64,000 nt of DNA from NCBI RefSeq assembly GCF_002836595.1, contig NZ_PJBB01000003.1, forward strand, positions 868,001 to 932,000. Reading direction: 5' to 3'. This document shows positions 18,510 to 26,230 of the stretch, piece after piece. The notes under the pieces were generated by a model. The model was given only the letters and a program-made list of their open reading frames with translations, searched no databases and was not told where the DNA came from. The position numbers and the translations under genes are program-made. This DNA comes from Tenacibaculum sp. Bg11-29. Its GTDB lineage: Bacteria > Bacteroidota > Bacteroidia > Flavobacteriales > Flavobacteriaceae. How positions within the stretch are numbered: the stretch's first letter is position 1; each line of letters begins with the position of its first letter.

Positions 18510-19964
18510 ATGAAGTTATTTATTAATTTTTCATTCGTATTACTATTTATTGCAACTAGTTTTGCTAATACTATTACTAACAACATAATTAAACTTCCTA
18601 AGCACTTTAAAACAGAAAAAACTTTTTCTGGCGATTTAAATGATAACGAATCGTTTCATTTAATCTTCTCTAAAAACAAACAAAACAAGATGTATACGAT
18701 TCATCCTTTTTTGTTCAACGGAAAGGAAATTACTGAAATTAATCCGTTTGAAAATAATAAAGAATTAAGCACTATTTCTTTTCATGAAAAGAACAATATA
18801 TTAACACTTCTTCTTTCATATAAAGAAAAAAAAAAACATCTTTTAAAGAAAGTAAACATTAATCTTATTACCAAAAAAGTAACTGAAAGTACTCCTGTAA
18901 ATCACGAAGATTTCTCAGCAGTTATAAGAAACAAAAGTAGTTCTCTTTTGCTTTATAAAACAGATAACAAAATTTCAATTAACAAATATGATGGAAATGA
19001 TAAAGAAAAATATTTTTCTTTTGAATTAAAAAACGATAGTTCTTATAAAGACTTCTTTAAAAATCAAAATATAAGTACTATTAAAACTGATGAGTTTGTA
19101 GCTAATGGATCTACACAACAAGTTAAATTATACTACAAAGACAATATTCTTTATTTTACTAAAGAAGGATATGAGCCTTTGAATGTAAATATTGCAGGTT
19201 TTTCACTAAATAATAAAAAGAAAAGTGTTACTCAGTTTTTAAAATTTGATTTAAAAACTAACACTGAGCCAGAATTTTTTTCTTTCAAAAGTTCTTCTGA
19301 TATAAAATTTAACAAAGCTACTTCATATTTTTCTGACAGAAAGCTTTTTCAACTTGCCATGACTAAGAAAAATGGATCTATAAAAATATCAGATATTAAC
19401 ACTAAAAAAGTACTTAAAGAAATCTCCATAGATAATAATTTAGATCCTTTTATTAAAGGAAATGAAAATTTTGATGGAATAGAAAATTTCTTAAAGAAAG
19501 CAAATAAAGTAAAACACAATGCTACTATAACAGTAAATAAAACAAAGAATAATAATCTAAAAATTAGAGTTGATTATGTAAATAAAACTTACTCTTATAA
19601 CTATAATTGGTGGTGGCATCATCATCATTTTATGATACACCACCAAACAATGATGAATCAAGTTAACTTTAGTACACCTAGAGGTTTTGGTCCTGTTCAA
19701 CCAAATGATTTTCATTTTGAAAACTATTTAATTAAAAAAGGAAAGAGATATTTCGAAGTAGTTTTAAATAAAAATTATGATTTATTAGACACTAATGAAG
19801 ATACTATTTATAAAGAAGTAGATAAACAAAAATATATTGATCAATTAGAAAAGATCACAGATCTTAAAAAAGAATCAAGCTGCTTTTTAAAAGATAGCTT
19901 TAGATATATAGGTTACTCTCGTAACTTAAATGCTTTTACAATAATGACAAATAAGTTAAAATGA
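18510..19964 (+). CDS. Secreted hypothetical protein with Trp/His cluster
   Basis: A 484-residue exported protein that I do not recognise. Residues 1-19 are a signal peptide. The body is Lys/Asn/Ser-rich with beta-strand-like spacing. The striking feature is a cluster at residues 367-378: three Trp, four consecutive His, then FMIHHQ, which could bind metal or sit at an interface. No lipobox or T9SS tail is seen. The stop codon overlaps the ybeY start by four bases (ATGA), implying translational coupling to ybeY. Confidence 0.6.
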   Translation: MKLFINFSFVLLFIATSFANTITNNIIKLPKHFKTEKTFSGDLNDNESFHLIFSKNKQNKMYTIHPFLFNGKEITEINPFENNKELSTISFHEKNNILTLLLSYKEKKKHLLKKVNINLITKKVTESTPVNHEDFSAVIRNKSSSLLLYKTDNKISINKYDGNDKEKYFSFELKNDSSYKDFFKNQNISTIKTDEFVANGSTQQVKLYYKDNILYFTKEGYEPLNVNIAGFSLNNKKKSVTQFLKFDLKTNTEPEFFSFKSSSDIKFNKATSYFSDRKLFQLAMTKKNGSIKISDINTKKVLKEISIDNNLDPFIKGNENFDGIENFLKKANKVKHNATITVNKTKNNNLKIRVDYVNKTYSYNYNWWWHHHHFMIHHQTMMNQVNFSTPRGFGPVQPNDFHFENYLIKKGKRYFEVVLNKNYDLLDTNEDTIYKEVDKQKYIDQLEKITDLKKESSCFLKDSFRYIGYSRNLNAFTIMTNKLK

Positions 19965-20377
19965 TTATATTTAATTACGAAACCGAGTTTAAATTAGAAG
20001 ATGAAGAAGGTACAAATAAATGGATTCAAAACTGTATTGAAAGAGATGGTTTTGAACTAGGGGAGATCAACTATATATTTTGTGATGATACTTATTTACA
20101 TAAAATGAATGTTGAATTTTTACAACATGATACACTAACAGATATCATTAGTTTTGATTACACTTTAGGTAAACTTATTGGAGGAGACATTTTTATTTCA
20201 ATAGAAAGAGTAAAAGAAAACGCAAAAAAATTTAATGTTTTATTTGAAGATGAATTGCATCGTGTTATTATTCATGGTGTTTTACATTACATGAAATACA
20301 AAGATAAAACCGATGAAGAAAAAGAAATTATGCGTTCTAAAGAAAATGATTCTTTAAAACTTTTAAACAAGAACTAA
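19961..20377 (+). CDS. ybeY: Endoribonuclease YbeY (rRNA maturation factor)
   Basis: A 138-residue single-domain metalloendoribonuclease that matures 16S rRNA ends and contributes to ribosome quality control. The family zinc motif appears as HGVLHYMKYKD, matching the HGxLHxxxxxD/H pattern in its Bacteroidota form (the third ligand is Asp-side rather than the usual His). The upstream TDIISFDY strand is also typical. The start overlaps the previous stop by four bases, and mnmG follows after 30 bases that contain a parS-like palindrome. Confidence 0.93.
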   Translation: MIIFNYETEFKLEDEEGTNKWIQNCIERDGFELGEINYIFCDDTYLHKMNVEFLQHDTLTDIISFDYTLGKLIGGDIFISIERVKENAKKFNVLFEDELHRVIIHGVLHYMKYKDKTDEEKEIMRSKENDSLKLLNKN

Positions 20378-20381
20378 AACA

Positions 20382-20395
20382 GTTCCACGTGGAAC
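20382..20395. promoter_or_regulatory. parS: parS-like palindrome
   Basis: GTTCCACGTGGAAC is a perfect 14-base palindrome in the 30-base gap between ybeY and mnmG. It matches the ParB-binding parS form (GTTYCACGTGRAAC). parS sites cluster near chromosome origins, and mnmG (gidA) is a classic origin-proximal gene in many bacteria. Confidence 0.7.
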
Positions 20396-20407
20396 AGAAT
20401 AAAAATT

Positions 20408-22285
20408 ATGAGTTTATTTAACACAACATACGATGTAATTGTAGTAGGAGGTGGGCACGCTGGTAGTGAGGCAGCAGCAGCAAGTGCAAACATGGGCGCA
20501 CACACTTTACTTATAACAATGAATCTTCAGAACATTGCTCAAATGAGCTGTAATCCTGCAATGGGTGGTATTGCTAAAGGTCAAATAGTTCGTGAAATTG
20601 ATGCATTAGGTGGTTATAGTGCTATCGTAACTGACAAGACAGCTATTCAGTTTAAAATGCTAAACAAATCGAAAGGACCTGCTATGTGGAGCCCAAGAGC
20701 GCAATCTGATAGAATGCAATTTGCAGAGTGTTGGAGAACAATGTTAGAACAAACAGATAATCTAGATTTTTATCAAGACTCTGTTAACGGATTAATTTTT
20801 GATGGCGATAGAATTGCTGGAGTAAAGACAGCATTAGGTTTAGAAATAAAAGCTAAAACAGTAATTATTACTGCCGGTACTTTTTTAAATGGATTGATTC
20901 ATATTGGTGAAAAAACATTTGGAGGTGGTAGAGCAGGAGAAGGAGCTTCTACAGGAATAACAGAAGATTTGGTTGCTAAAGGTTTTGAGTCAGGAAGAAT
21001 GAAGACAGGAACTCCTCCAAGAGTAGATGCAAGATCATTAGATTTTTCTAAAATGACTGAGCAACCTGGAGATGAAAATCCTGAGAAATTTTCTTATTTA
21101 CCAACTACAAAAAAATTAACAAAACAGCGTTCTTGTTATTTAACTCATACCAATCCTCAGGTGCATGATATACTTCGCGAAGGCTTTGATCGTTCACCAA
21201 TGTTTAATGGTAGAATTAAATCAACAGGTCCTCGTTATTGTCCTTCAGTAGAAGATAAAATAGATCGCTTTGCAGATAAAGACCGTCACCAAGTTTTTGT
21301 AGAACCTGAAGGATGGACTACCGTAGAAATATATGTAAATGGTTTTTCTACTTCAATGCCTGAAGATATACAAGACAAAGCAATACGATTGATTCCAGGT
21401 TTTGAGAATGTAAAATTTTTACGATTTGGTTACGCTATAGAATATGACTTTTTTCAACCGACACAATTAAAACACAATTTAGAAACTAAATTAGTTGAAA
21501 ATTTATTCTTTGCAGGACAAATTAACGGGACTACTGGTTATGAAGAAGCAGCTGCACAAGGTTTAATGGCAGGTGTAAATGCAGCATTAAAAACTCAAAA
21601 CAAAGAACCATTTATTTTAAAAAGAAGTGAAGCTTATATTGGTGTTTTAATTGATGACTTAATTACTAAGGGAACAGAAGAACCATATAGAATGTTTACT
21701 TCTCGTGCTGAATACAGAACACTACTAAGACAAGATAATGCAGATTTAAGATTAACTCCATTAGGACATAAATTGGGTTTAGCATCTGATGATAGATTAG
21801 AAAGAGTAATAGAGAAGAAAGAGAAGACTGATAAATTGATTCATTTTATTACAAACCTAAGTGTAAAGAAAGAAGAAATAAATAAAATATTAGAATCAAA
21901 AGGATTATCTCTTGTTAATCAAACAATGAAATTAATAAAGATAGCAACACGACCACAATTAAATTTAAGTGATTTTAATAGTATTGAAAAGCTTCATAAT
22001 TATATTAAAGAAAACGAAATGAAAGATGATGTTATAGAACAAGCAGAAATTCATTTAAAGTATTCTGGGTATATTGATAAAGAAAAAAACAATGCAGATA
22101 AATTAAATAGGTTAGAAAATGTAGTTATTCCATCAAACTTCGATTATGATAAAGTACATTCTTTATCTATTGAAGCAAGAGAAAAGTTACATAAAATTCA
22201 ACCTTCTTCAATATCACAAGCAAGCAGAATAAGTGGAGTATCACCAAGTGATATTTCTATACTTTTAGTTTATATGGGAAGGTAA
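20408..22285 (+). CDS. mnmG: tRNA uridine-5-carboxymethylaminomethyl modification enzyme
   Basis: A 625-residue FAD enzyme that, with MnmE, modifies the wobble uridine (U34) of several tRNAs. The dinucleotide-binding motif VVGGGHAGSEAA is at the N-terminus, and the family blocks QMSCNPAMGGIAKG, GTFLNG, MKTGTPPR and FAGQINGTTGYEEAAAQG are all present. The C-terminal domain, rich in small helices, ends SPSDISILLVYMGR. Length is normal. It is preceded by a parS-like site and followed by a terminator and a second parS-like site. The partner mnmE is not in this window. Confidence 0.97.
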   Translation: MSLFNTTYDVIVVGGGHAGSEAAAASANMGAHTLLITMNLQNIAQMSCNPAMGGIAKGQIVREIDALGGYSAIVTDKTAIQFKMLNKSKGPAMWSPRAQSDRMQFAECWRTMLEQTDNLDFYQDSVNGLIFDGDRIAGVKTALGLEIKAKTVIITAGTFLNGLIHIGEKTFGGGRAGEGASTGITEDLVAKGFESGRMKTGTPPRVDARSLDFSKMTEQPGDENPEKFSYLPTTKKLTKQRSCYLTHTNPQVHDILREGFDRSPMFNGRIKSTGPRYCPSVEDKIDRFADKDRHQVFVEPEGWTTVEIYVNGFSTSMPEDIQDKAIRLIPGFENVKFLRFGYAIEYDFFQPTQLKHNLETKLVENLFFAGQINGTTGYEEAAAQGLMAGVNAALKTQNKEPFILKRSEAYIGVLIDDLITKGTEEPYRMFTSRAEYRTLLRQDNADLRLTPLGHKLGLASDDRLERVIEKKEKTDKLIHFITNLSVKKEEINKILESKGLSLVNQTMKLIKIATRPQLNLSDFNSIEKLHNYIKENEMKDDVIEQAEIHLKYSGYIDKEKNNADKLNRLENVVIPSNFDYDKVHSLSIEAREKLHKIQPSSISQASRISGVSPSDISILLVYMGR

Positions 22286-22308
22286 TAAATAACTAAGTTT
22301 ATAAAAAG

Positions 22309-22336
22309 AAAAAACGTTCTATGCCGAACGTTTTTT
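22309..22336 (+). terminator. Rho-independent terminator of mnmG
   Basis: AAAAAACGTTC (22309-22319), loop TATGCC, GAACGTTTTTT (22326-22336) followed by more T, 24 bases after the mnmG stop. Confidence 0.85.
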
Positions 22337-22369
22337 TCTTTTTACGTAATATTGCATTGAACATAAATA

Positions 22370-23263
22370 ATGTTCCACATGGAACATTATAAAAAAGGAA
22401 ATAAATTGGATAGAGAAAAAGAGCTTTATGTAAATCTTACTCCGCATTTAAATTGTATTGATCATACAGTTTCTAATGAAAGTTATGAAACAATGTATAA
22501 CAAAGAGTATGATATGCTTGTAACTTCACCAGTACCCGTAAATTTAGAAAACTACTATTTAAGTGAAGCTTACATTTCTCATACAGATAGTAAAAAAACA
22601 ATTTTTGACAGAATATATCAATTAGTAAAAAATTACACACTTAACCAAAAATTAAAATTAATTAATTCTTTTAACACAGAAGAAAAAACAATTTTAGATG
22701 TTGGTGCTGGTACTGGTGATTTTTTAAAAATTTGCAAAAAAAATAATTGGGTAATTAACGGGGTAGAGCCTTCAGAAAAAGCTAGAAATTTTTCAATTGA
22801 AAAAAATATTGATTTAAAAAGTGATATTAAGGAATACGAAGGTAAGCAGTTTGATATAATATCTCTTTGGCACGTACTAGAACATATTCCAAATTTAATT
22901 GAATATATAAATCAATTAAAAAAATTATTAAAACCAAATGGTGTTTTAATTATAGCGGTTCCTAACTTTAAAAGTTATGATGCAAAACATTATAAAGAGT
23001 TTTGGGCTGCTTATGATGTACCAAGACATCTATGGCATTTTTCAAAAAATTCAATAAAAAAATTGTTCTCTTCTATTGAAATGAAAGTTGAAAAAACATT
23101 ACCAATGAAGTTTGATTCTTTTTATGTATCATTATTATCAGAAAAATATAAAACAAATAAATCAAGACCATTACATGCTTTTATAACTGGTTTAAGATCT
23201 AATATAAAAGCAAAAAGAGATGGTGAGTATTCATCGTTAATATATATTATTAAAAACGATTAA
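22370..23263 (+). CDS. SAM-dependent methyltransferase
   Basis: A 297-residue class I methyltransferase. The SAM-binding motif LDVGAGTGDF lies near residue 108, followed by the acidic residue in the next strand (GVEPSEKAR), the ISLWHVLEHI post-II region and GVLIIAVPNF. The substrate is unknown. The first ATG is at 22370; a second ATG at 22379, residue 4, is also possible, and both fall inside a parS-like palindrome. It is not RsmG (gidB), despite following mnmG. A bidirectional terminator follows. Confidence 0.8.
   Translation: MFHMEHYKKGNKLDREKELYVNLTPHLNCIDHTVSNESYETMYNKEYDMLVTSPVPVNLENYYLSEAYISHTDSKKTIFDRIYQLVKNYTLNQKLKLINSFNTEEKTILDVGAGTGDFLKICKKNNWVINGVEPSEKARNFSIEKNIDLKSDIKEYEGKQFDIISLWHVLEHIPNLIEYINQLKKLLKPNGVLIIAVPNFKSYDAKHYKEFWAAYDVPRHLWHFSKNSIKKLFSSIEMKVEKTLPMKFDSFYVSLLSEKYKTNKSRPLHAFITGLRSNIKAKRDGEYSSLIYIIKND
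22371..22386. promoter_or_regulatory. Second, imperfect parS-like site over a start codon
   Basis: TGTTCCACATGGAACA matches the parS pattern except that the central CACGTG is CACATG, so the palindrome is broken at the middle. It covers the possible start codons of the methyltransferase gene. It could be a weak ParB site or a decayed one. Confidence 0.4.
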
Positions 23264-23330
23264 AAACGATTTTAAGACACTTTTAAACATATATAACACA
23301 TATAAAGGTAAACTATATCTAAAAAAATAT

Positions 23331-23365
23331 AAAAACCTCTTAAATGTAATATTTAAGAGGTTTTT
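23331..23365. terminator. Bidirectional terminator
   Basis: AAAAACCTCTTAAAT (23331-23345), loop GTAAT, ATTTAAGAGGTTTTT (23351-23365), perfectly paired, between the convergent methyltransferase and DoxX genes. Confidence 0.9.
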
Positions 23366-23405
23366 ATATAGTTTATTTTTATATTAAACATAAAAATAAT
23401 AAAAT

Positions 23406-23804
23406 TTATTTATTTAATAAAAACATACCAAAAATTGTAATTAAAAAGTAAACTGCTAAGGTCATTGCACCTGCATAATCTTTAGCTAAGCGTTGTCCTA
23501 TTAAAAGAAATATTAAAGATAAAGCTGCAATTTGAATTCCTAATAAAGCTAATGCTCCATTTCCTAAAGTAACTAAATTAAAAATACCTATAAACATAAA
23601 AGCACCTGAAAGTAATTCCATCACTAAAATAACAACTAGCAAAAGAGGTGCCATATTTTTAAAAGGTGAATTTTTAAAATGTTCTTTTATAAAAGATACA
23701 TTACCATTCCAATCTGTAACTTTATCAATACCCGATTGTAAAAAGGTTATAATTAAAAAAAGTAGAATTAAAAGTTCTGTTGCATGTTTTTGAATAAGTT
23801 CCAT
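23406..23804 (-). CDS. DoxX family membrane protein
   Basis: A 132-residue integral membrane protein, starting from the internal Met of MELIQKHATELL; six more residues upstream are possible. Four hydrophobic helices fill nearly the whole length, with the DoxX-like first-helix/loop SGIDKVTDWNG and an amphipathic segment FIKEHFKNSPF after it. The family includes subunits linked to terminal oxidases and redox stress, but most members have no known role. The gene stands alone. Confidence 0.75.
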   Translation of the reverse strand: MELIQKHATELLILLFLIITFLQSGIDKVTDWNGNVSFIKEHFKNSPFKNMAPLLLVVILVMELLSGAFMFIGIFNLVTLGNGALALLGIQIAALSLIFLLIGQRLAKDYAGAMTLAVYFLITIFGMFLLNK

Positions 23805-23932
23805 ATAGTTGATTTTTAGCAAATATAACTTTTATAGTAAAAAAATGTAACATTTTATAAAATATGCGTCAAATAAATAGATCGTAAAAATATGTATCTT
23901 TACAATCATACTAATTAAAAAAAAATAAAACT

Positions 23933-24859
23933 ATGCCTATTTATTATTATCCGATTATATTTATTGGATTAATCATTTTGTTAACATCATTTTTTACAGT
24001 TAAACAACAAACTGCAGCTATTATAGAGCGATTTGGAAAATTTCACAGTATTCGTCAATCAGGGTTACATTTTAAAATTCCTGTAGTTGATAAGATTTCT
24101 GGAAAATTAAGTTTAAAAATTCAACAGTTAGATGTAATTATTGAAACTAAAACCCTAGATAATGTATTTGTTAAACTAAAAGTATCTGTACAATACAAAG
24201 TAATAAGAGAAAAAGTGTATGATTCTTTTTACAAATTAGATTATCCTCATGATCAAATTACATCTTATGTATTTGATGTTGTACGTGCTGAAGTACCTAA
24301 AATGATATTGGATGATGTTTTCTTAAAAAAGGATGATATTGCTATTGCAGTAAAATCTGAATTGAATGAAGCAATGATGACTTATGGTTATGACATCATA
24401 AAGACATTGGTAACAGATATTGATCCTGATGCGCAAGTAAAAGAAGCAATGAATAGAATTAACGCTGCAGATAGAGAAAAAACTGCTGCGCAATATGAAG
24501 GAGATGCACAACGTATTTTAATCGTTGAGAGAGCAAAAGCAGAAGCAGAGAGTAAGCGTTTACAAGGTAAAGGTATTGCAGATCAGCGTCGTGAAATTGC
24601 TCGTGGTTTAGAAGAATCAGTAGAAGTATTAAATAAAGCAGGAATTAACTCACAAGAAGCTTCTGCCTTAATAGTAATTACACAACATTACGATACATTA
24701 CAATCTATTGGAGCAGATACAAATAGTAACTTAATTTTACTACCTAATAACCCAAATGCGGCAAGTTCTATGCTAAATGATATGGTTGCTAGCTTCGCTG
24801 CAACAAATCAAATAGGGGAGAGTATGAAAGAAGTTAATGCAAATAAAAAAGAATCATAA
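23933..24859 (+). CDS. SPFH/Band 7 (stomatin-like) protein
   Basis: A 308-residue membrane-anchored scaffold of the stomatin/prohibitin group. One N-terminal helix (about residues 4-22) is followed directly by the Band 7 domain (TAAIIERFGKFHSIRQSGLHFKIP through the VQVKEAM-type region), then an Ala/Glu/Lys-rich coiled coil (AEAESKRLQGKG) that drives oligomers, and a variable tail. Such proteins organise membrane microdomains and often work with membrane proteases; no NfeD partner is adjacent. A YbjQ gene follows after 3 bases, so the two form an operon. Confidence 0.88.
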   Translation: MPIYYYPIIFIGLIILLTSFFTVKQQTAAIIERFGKFHSIRQSGLHFKIPVVDKISGKLSLKIQQLDVIIETKTLDNVFVKLKVSVQYKVIREKVYDSFYKLDYPHDQITSYVFDVVRAEVPKMILDDVFLKKDDIAIAVKSELNEAMMTYGYDIIKTLVTDIDPDAQVKEAMNRINAADREKTAAQYEGDAQRILIVERAKAEAESKRLQGKGIADQRREIARGLEESVEVLNKAGINSQEASALIVITQHYDTLQSIGADTNSNLILLPNNPNAASSMLNDMVASFAATNQIGESMKEVNANKKES

Positions 24860-24862
24860 ACT

Positions 24863-25180
24863 ATGATAATATCAACAACCCCAACAATAGAGAATAAACC
24901 AGCAACAGCGTATTTAGGTATTGTTACTGGTGAAACAATTATTGGAGCAAATTTTATTAAAGATTTCTTTGCAGGAATTAGAGATATTGTTGGTGGTCGT
25001 TCTGCTTCTTATGAAAAGGTTTTACGTGAGGCTAAAGAGACATCTTTAAGAGAAATGCAAGAAAGAGCAGCTTCTTTAGGTGCTGATGCTATTGTTGGTG
25101 TTGATTTAGATTATGAAACTGTTGGACCAAGTGGAGGGATGCTAATGGTAACCGCCTCCGGTACAGCAATTAAATTTTAA
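24863..25180 (+). CDS. YbjQ/UPF0145 family protein
   Basis: A 105-residue YbjQ (UPF0145) protein. The family layout is clear: TTPTIENK at the N-terminus, [17 protein letters not shown], then a charged helix and [19 protein letters not shown]. Its function is unknown; homologues form pentamers and often neighbour membrane proteins. It starts 4 bases after the SPFH gene and ends before a strong terminator. Confidence 0.9.
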   Translation: MIISTTPTIENKPATAYLGIVTGETIIGANFIKDFFAGIRDIVGGRSASYEKVLREAKETSLREMQERAASLGADAIVGVDLDYETVGPSGGMLMVTASGTAIKF

Positions 25181-25184
25181 ACAT

Positions 25185-25218
25185 AAAAAAGCCGAAACTA
25201 ATTAGTTTCGGCTTTTTT
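25185..25218. terminator. Bidirectional terminator
   Basis: AAAAAAGCCGAAACTA (25185-25200) pairs with TAGTTTCGGCTTTTTT (25203-25218), between the convergent ybjQ-like and tatA genes. Confidence 0.9.
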
Positions 25219-25240
25219 TATATGGTAAGAAGATATATAA

Positions 25241-25429
25241 TTACTTTTTATCTTCAGTATTTTCTTCATCTTCGATTTTGGTAGCATCTTTAAATTCTTT
25301 GATACCTGTACCTAAACCTTTCATTAATTCTGGAATTTTTTTACCTCCAAACATTAATAATACTAATGCAACTACGATGGCTATTTGCCAAGGTCCAATC
25401 ATTCCTAAAAATATAGTAAGTGAAATCAT
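25241..25429 (-). CDS. tatA: Sec-independent protein translocase TatA
   Basis: A 62-residue TatA/E protein, the pore-forming part of the twin-arginine translocase for folded proteins. A single N-terminal membrane helix ([18 protein letters not shown]) ends in the FGGKKIPEL hinge, followed by the amphipathic helix [14 protein letters not shown] and an acidic tail. No tatC is nearby, which is common in Bacteroidota. It follows the head-GIN gene by 33 bases on the same strand. Confidence 0.93.
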   Translation of the reverse strand: MISLTIFLGMIGPWQIAIVVALVLLMFGGKKIPELMKGLGTGIKEFKDATKIEDEENTEDKK

Positions 25430-25462
25430 TTTAATTAAATTTTACAAAGCAAATATACAAAA

Positions 25463-26140
25463 TTAACTTCTTTGTTCTATTACACCTCCGATTACTTTTT
25501 TGTCTTTAAAAACTTCAGGAGTTCCTTTATAAAAAATAGATCCTCCAAAAGAAACTTTAGCATCTAATGTTTCACCTGATTGCACTTCTACTTTAGATCC
25601 TGAACCAGCACGTACATAATTTAAATCACTAACCTTTAATTTGTACCCATGATACATTCCTCCTAAATTAGCTTCAACAGTTTGGTTTTTAGTAGAACCT
25701 GAAAGCTTAATAACAGCCCCTGAAGTACTTTTAACTTTTAAATGCTTAACATTAACCACCATATTAATAAAAGCGCCTTCTTGGGCTTTTATTTCAACTT
25801 GAGGCTGTACTATTCCTTTACCTGTTACAGTAGCTCCTTCATTAGCATCAATTACTTGTAGTATTGATTCATAATAAACCGTTACTCTTACTTTACCATC
25901 TGCTGTTGTTTCAGGAAATTTTAAAGCTACTTTTAAGGTGTTATTTTTATTTTTTACAGTTACTTTTTCTGCTTTTTGTCCAGTAATAATAATTTTATTC
26001 TCAGTCGATTTAACTAATTCTAAATTAATACCATTAAATACTTTAATGGTGGTAAATTCTCCTAATTTCTTTGTAATTATTGTTTGTGCTGATGCTAACA
26101 TTGTCATCAGAAACAAACTTAAAAATACTATTTTTTTCAT
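25463..26140 (-). CDS. Secreted head-GIN domain (DUF2807) protein
   Basis: A 225-residue exported protein. Residues 1-18 are a signal peptide. The rest is one DUF2807 head-GIN domain: short beta strands with the repeating pattern IEAKEGA-type turns (for example VKHLKVKSTSGAVIKLSGS and DLNYVRAGSGSKVEVQSG), predicting a right-handed beta-helix. The family is abundant in Bacteroidota, and its function is unknown. It probably shares a transcript with tatA. Confidence 0.85.
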   Translation of the reverse strand: MKKIVFLSLFLMTMLASAQTIITKKLGEFTTIKVFNGINLELVKSTENKIIITGQKAEKVTVKNKNNTLKVALKFPETTADGKVRVTVYYESILQVIDANEGATVTGKGIVQPQVEIKAQEGAFINMVVNVKHLKVKSTSGAVIKLSGSTKNQTVEANLGGMYHGYKLKVSDLNYVRAGSGSKVEVQSGETLDAKVSFGGSIFYKGTPEVFKDKKVIGGVIEQRS

Positions 26141-26230
26141 AATAAAATTTGTTAGTTACTTAATATAACCAATAATTATACCAGTACTATAAAGACAAAT
26201 ATTAAAATTTATTGTTACAATTAAAATAAA

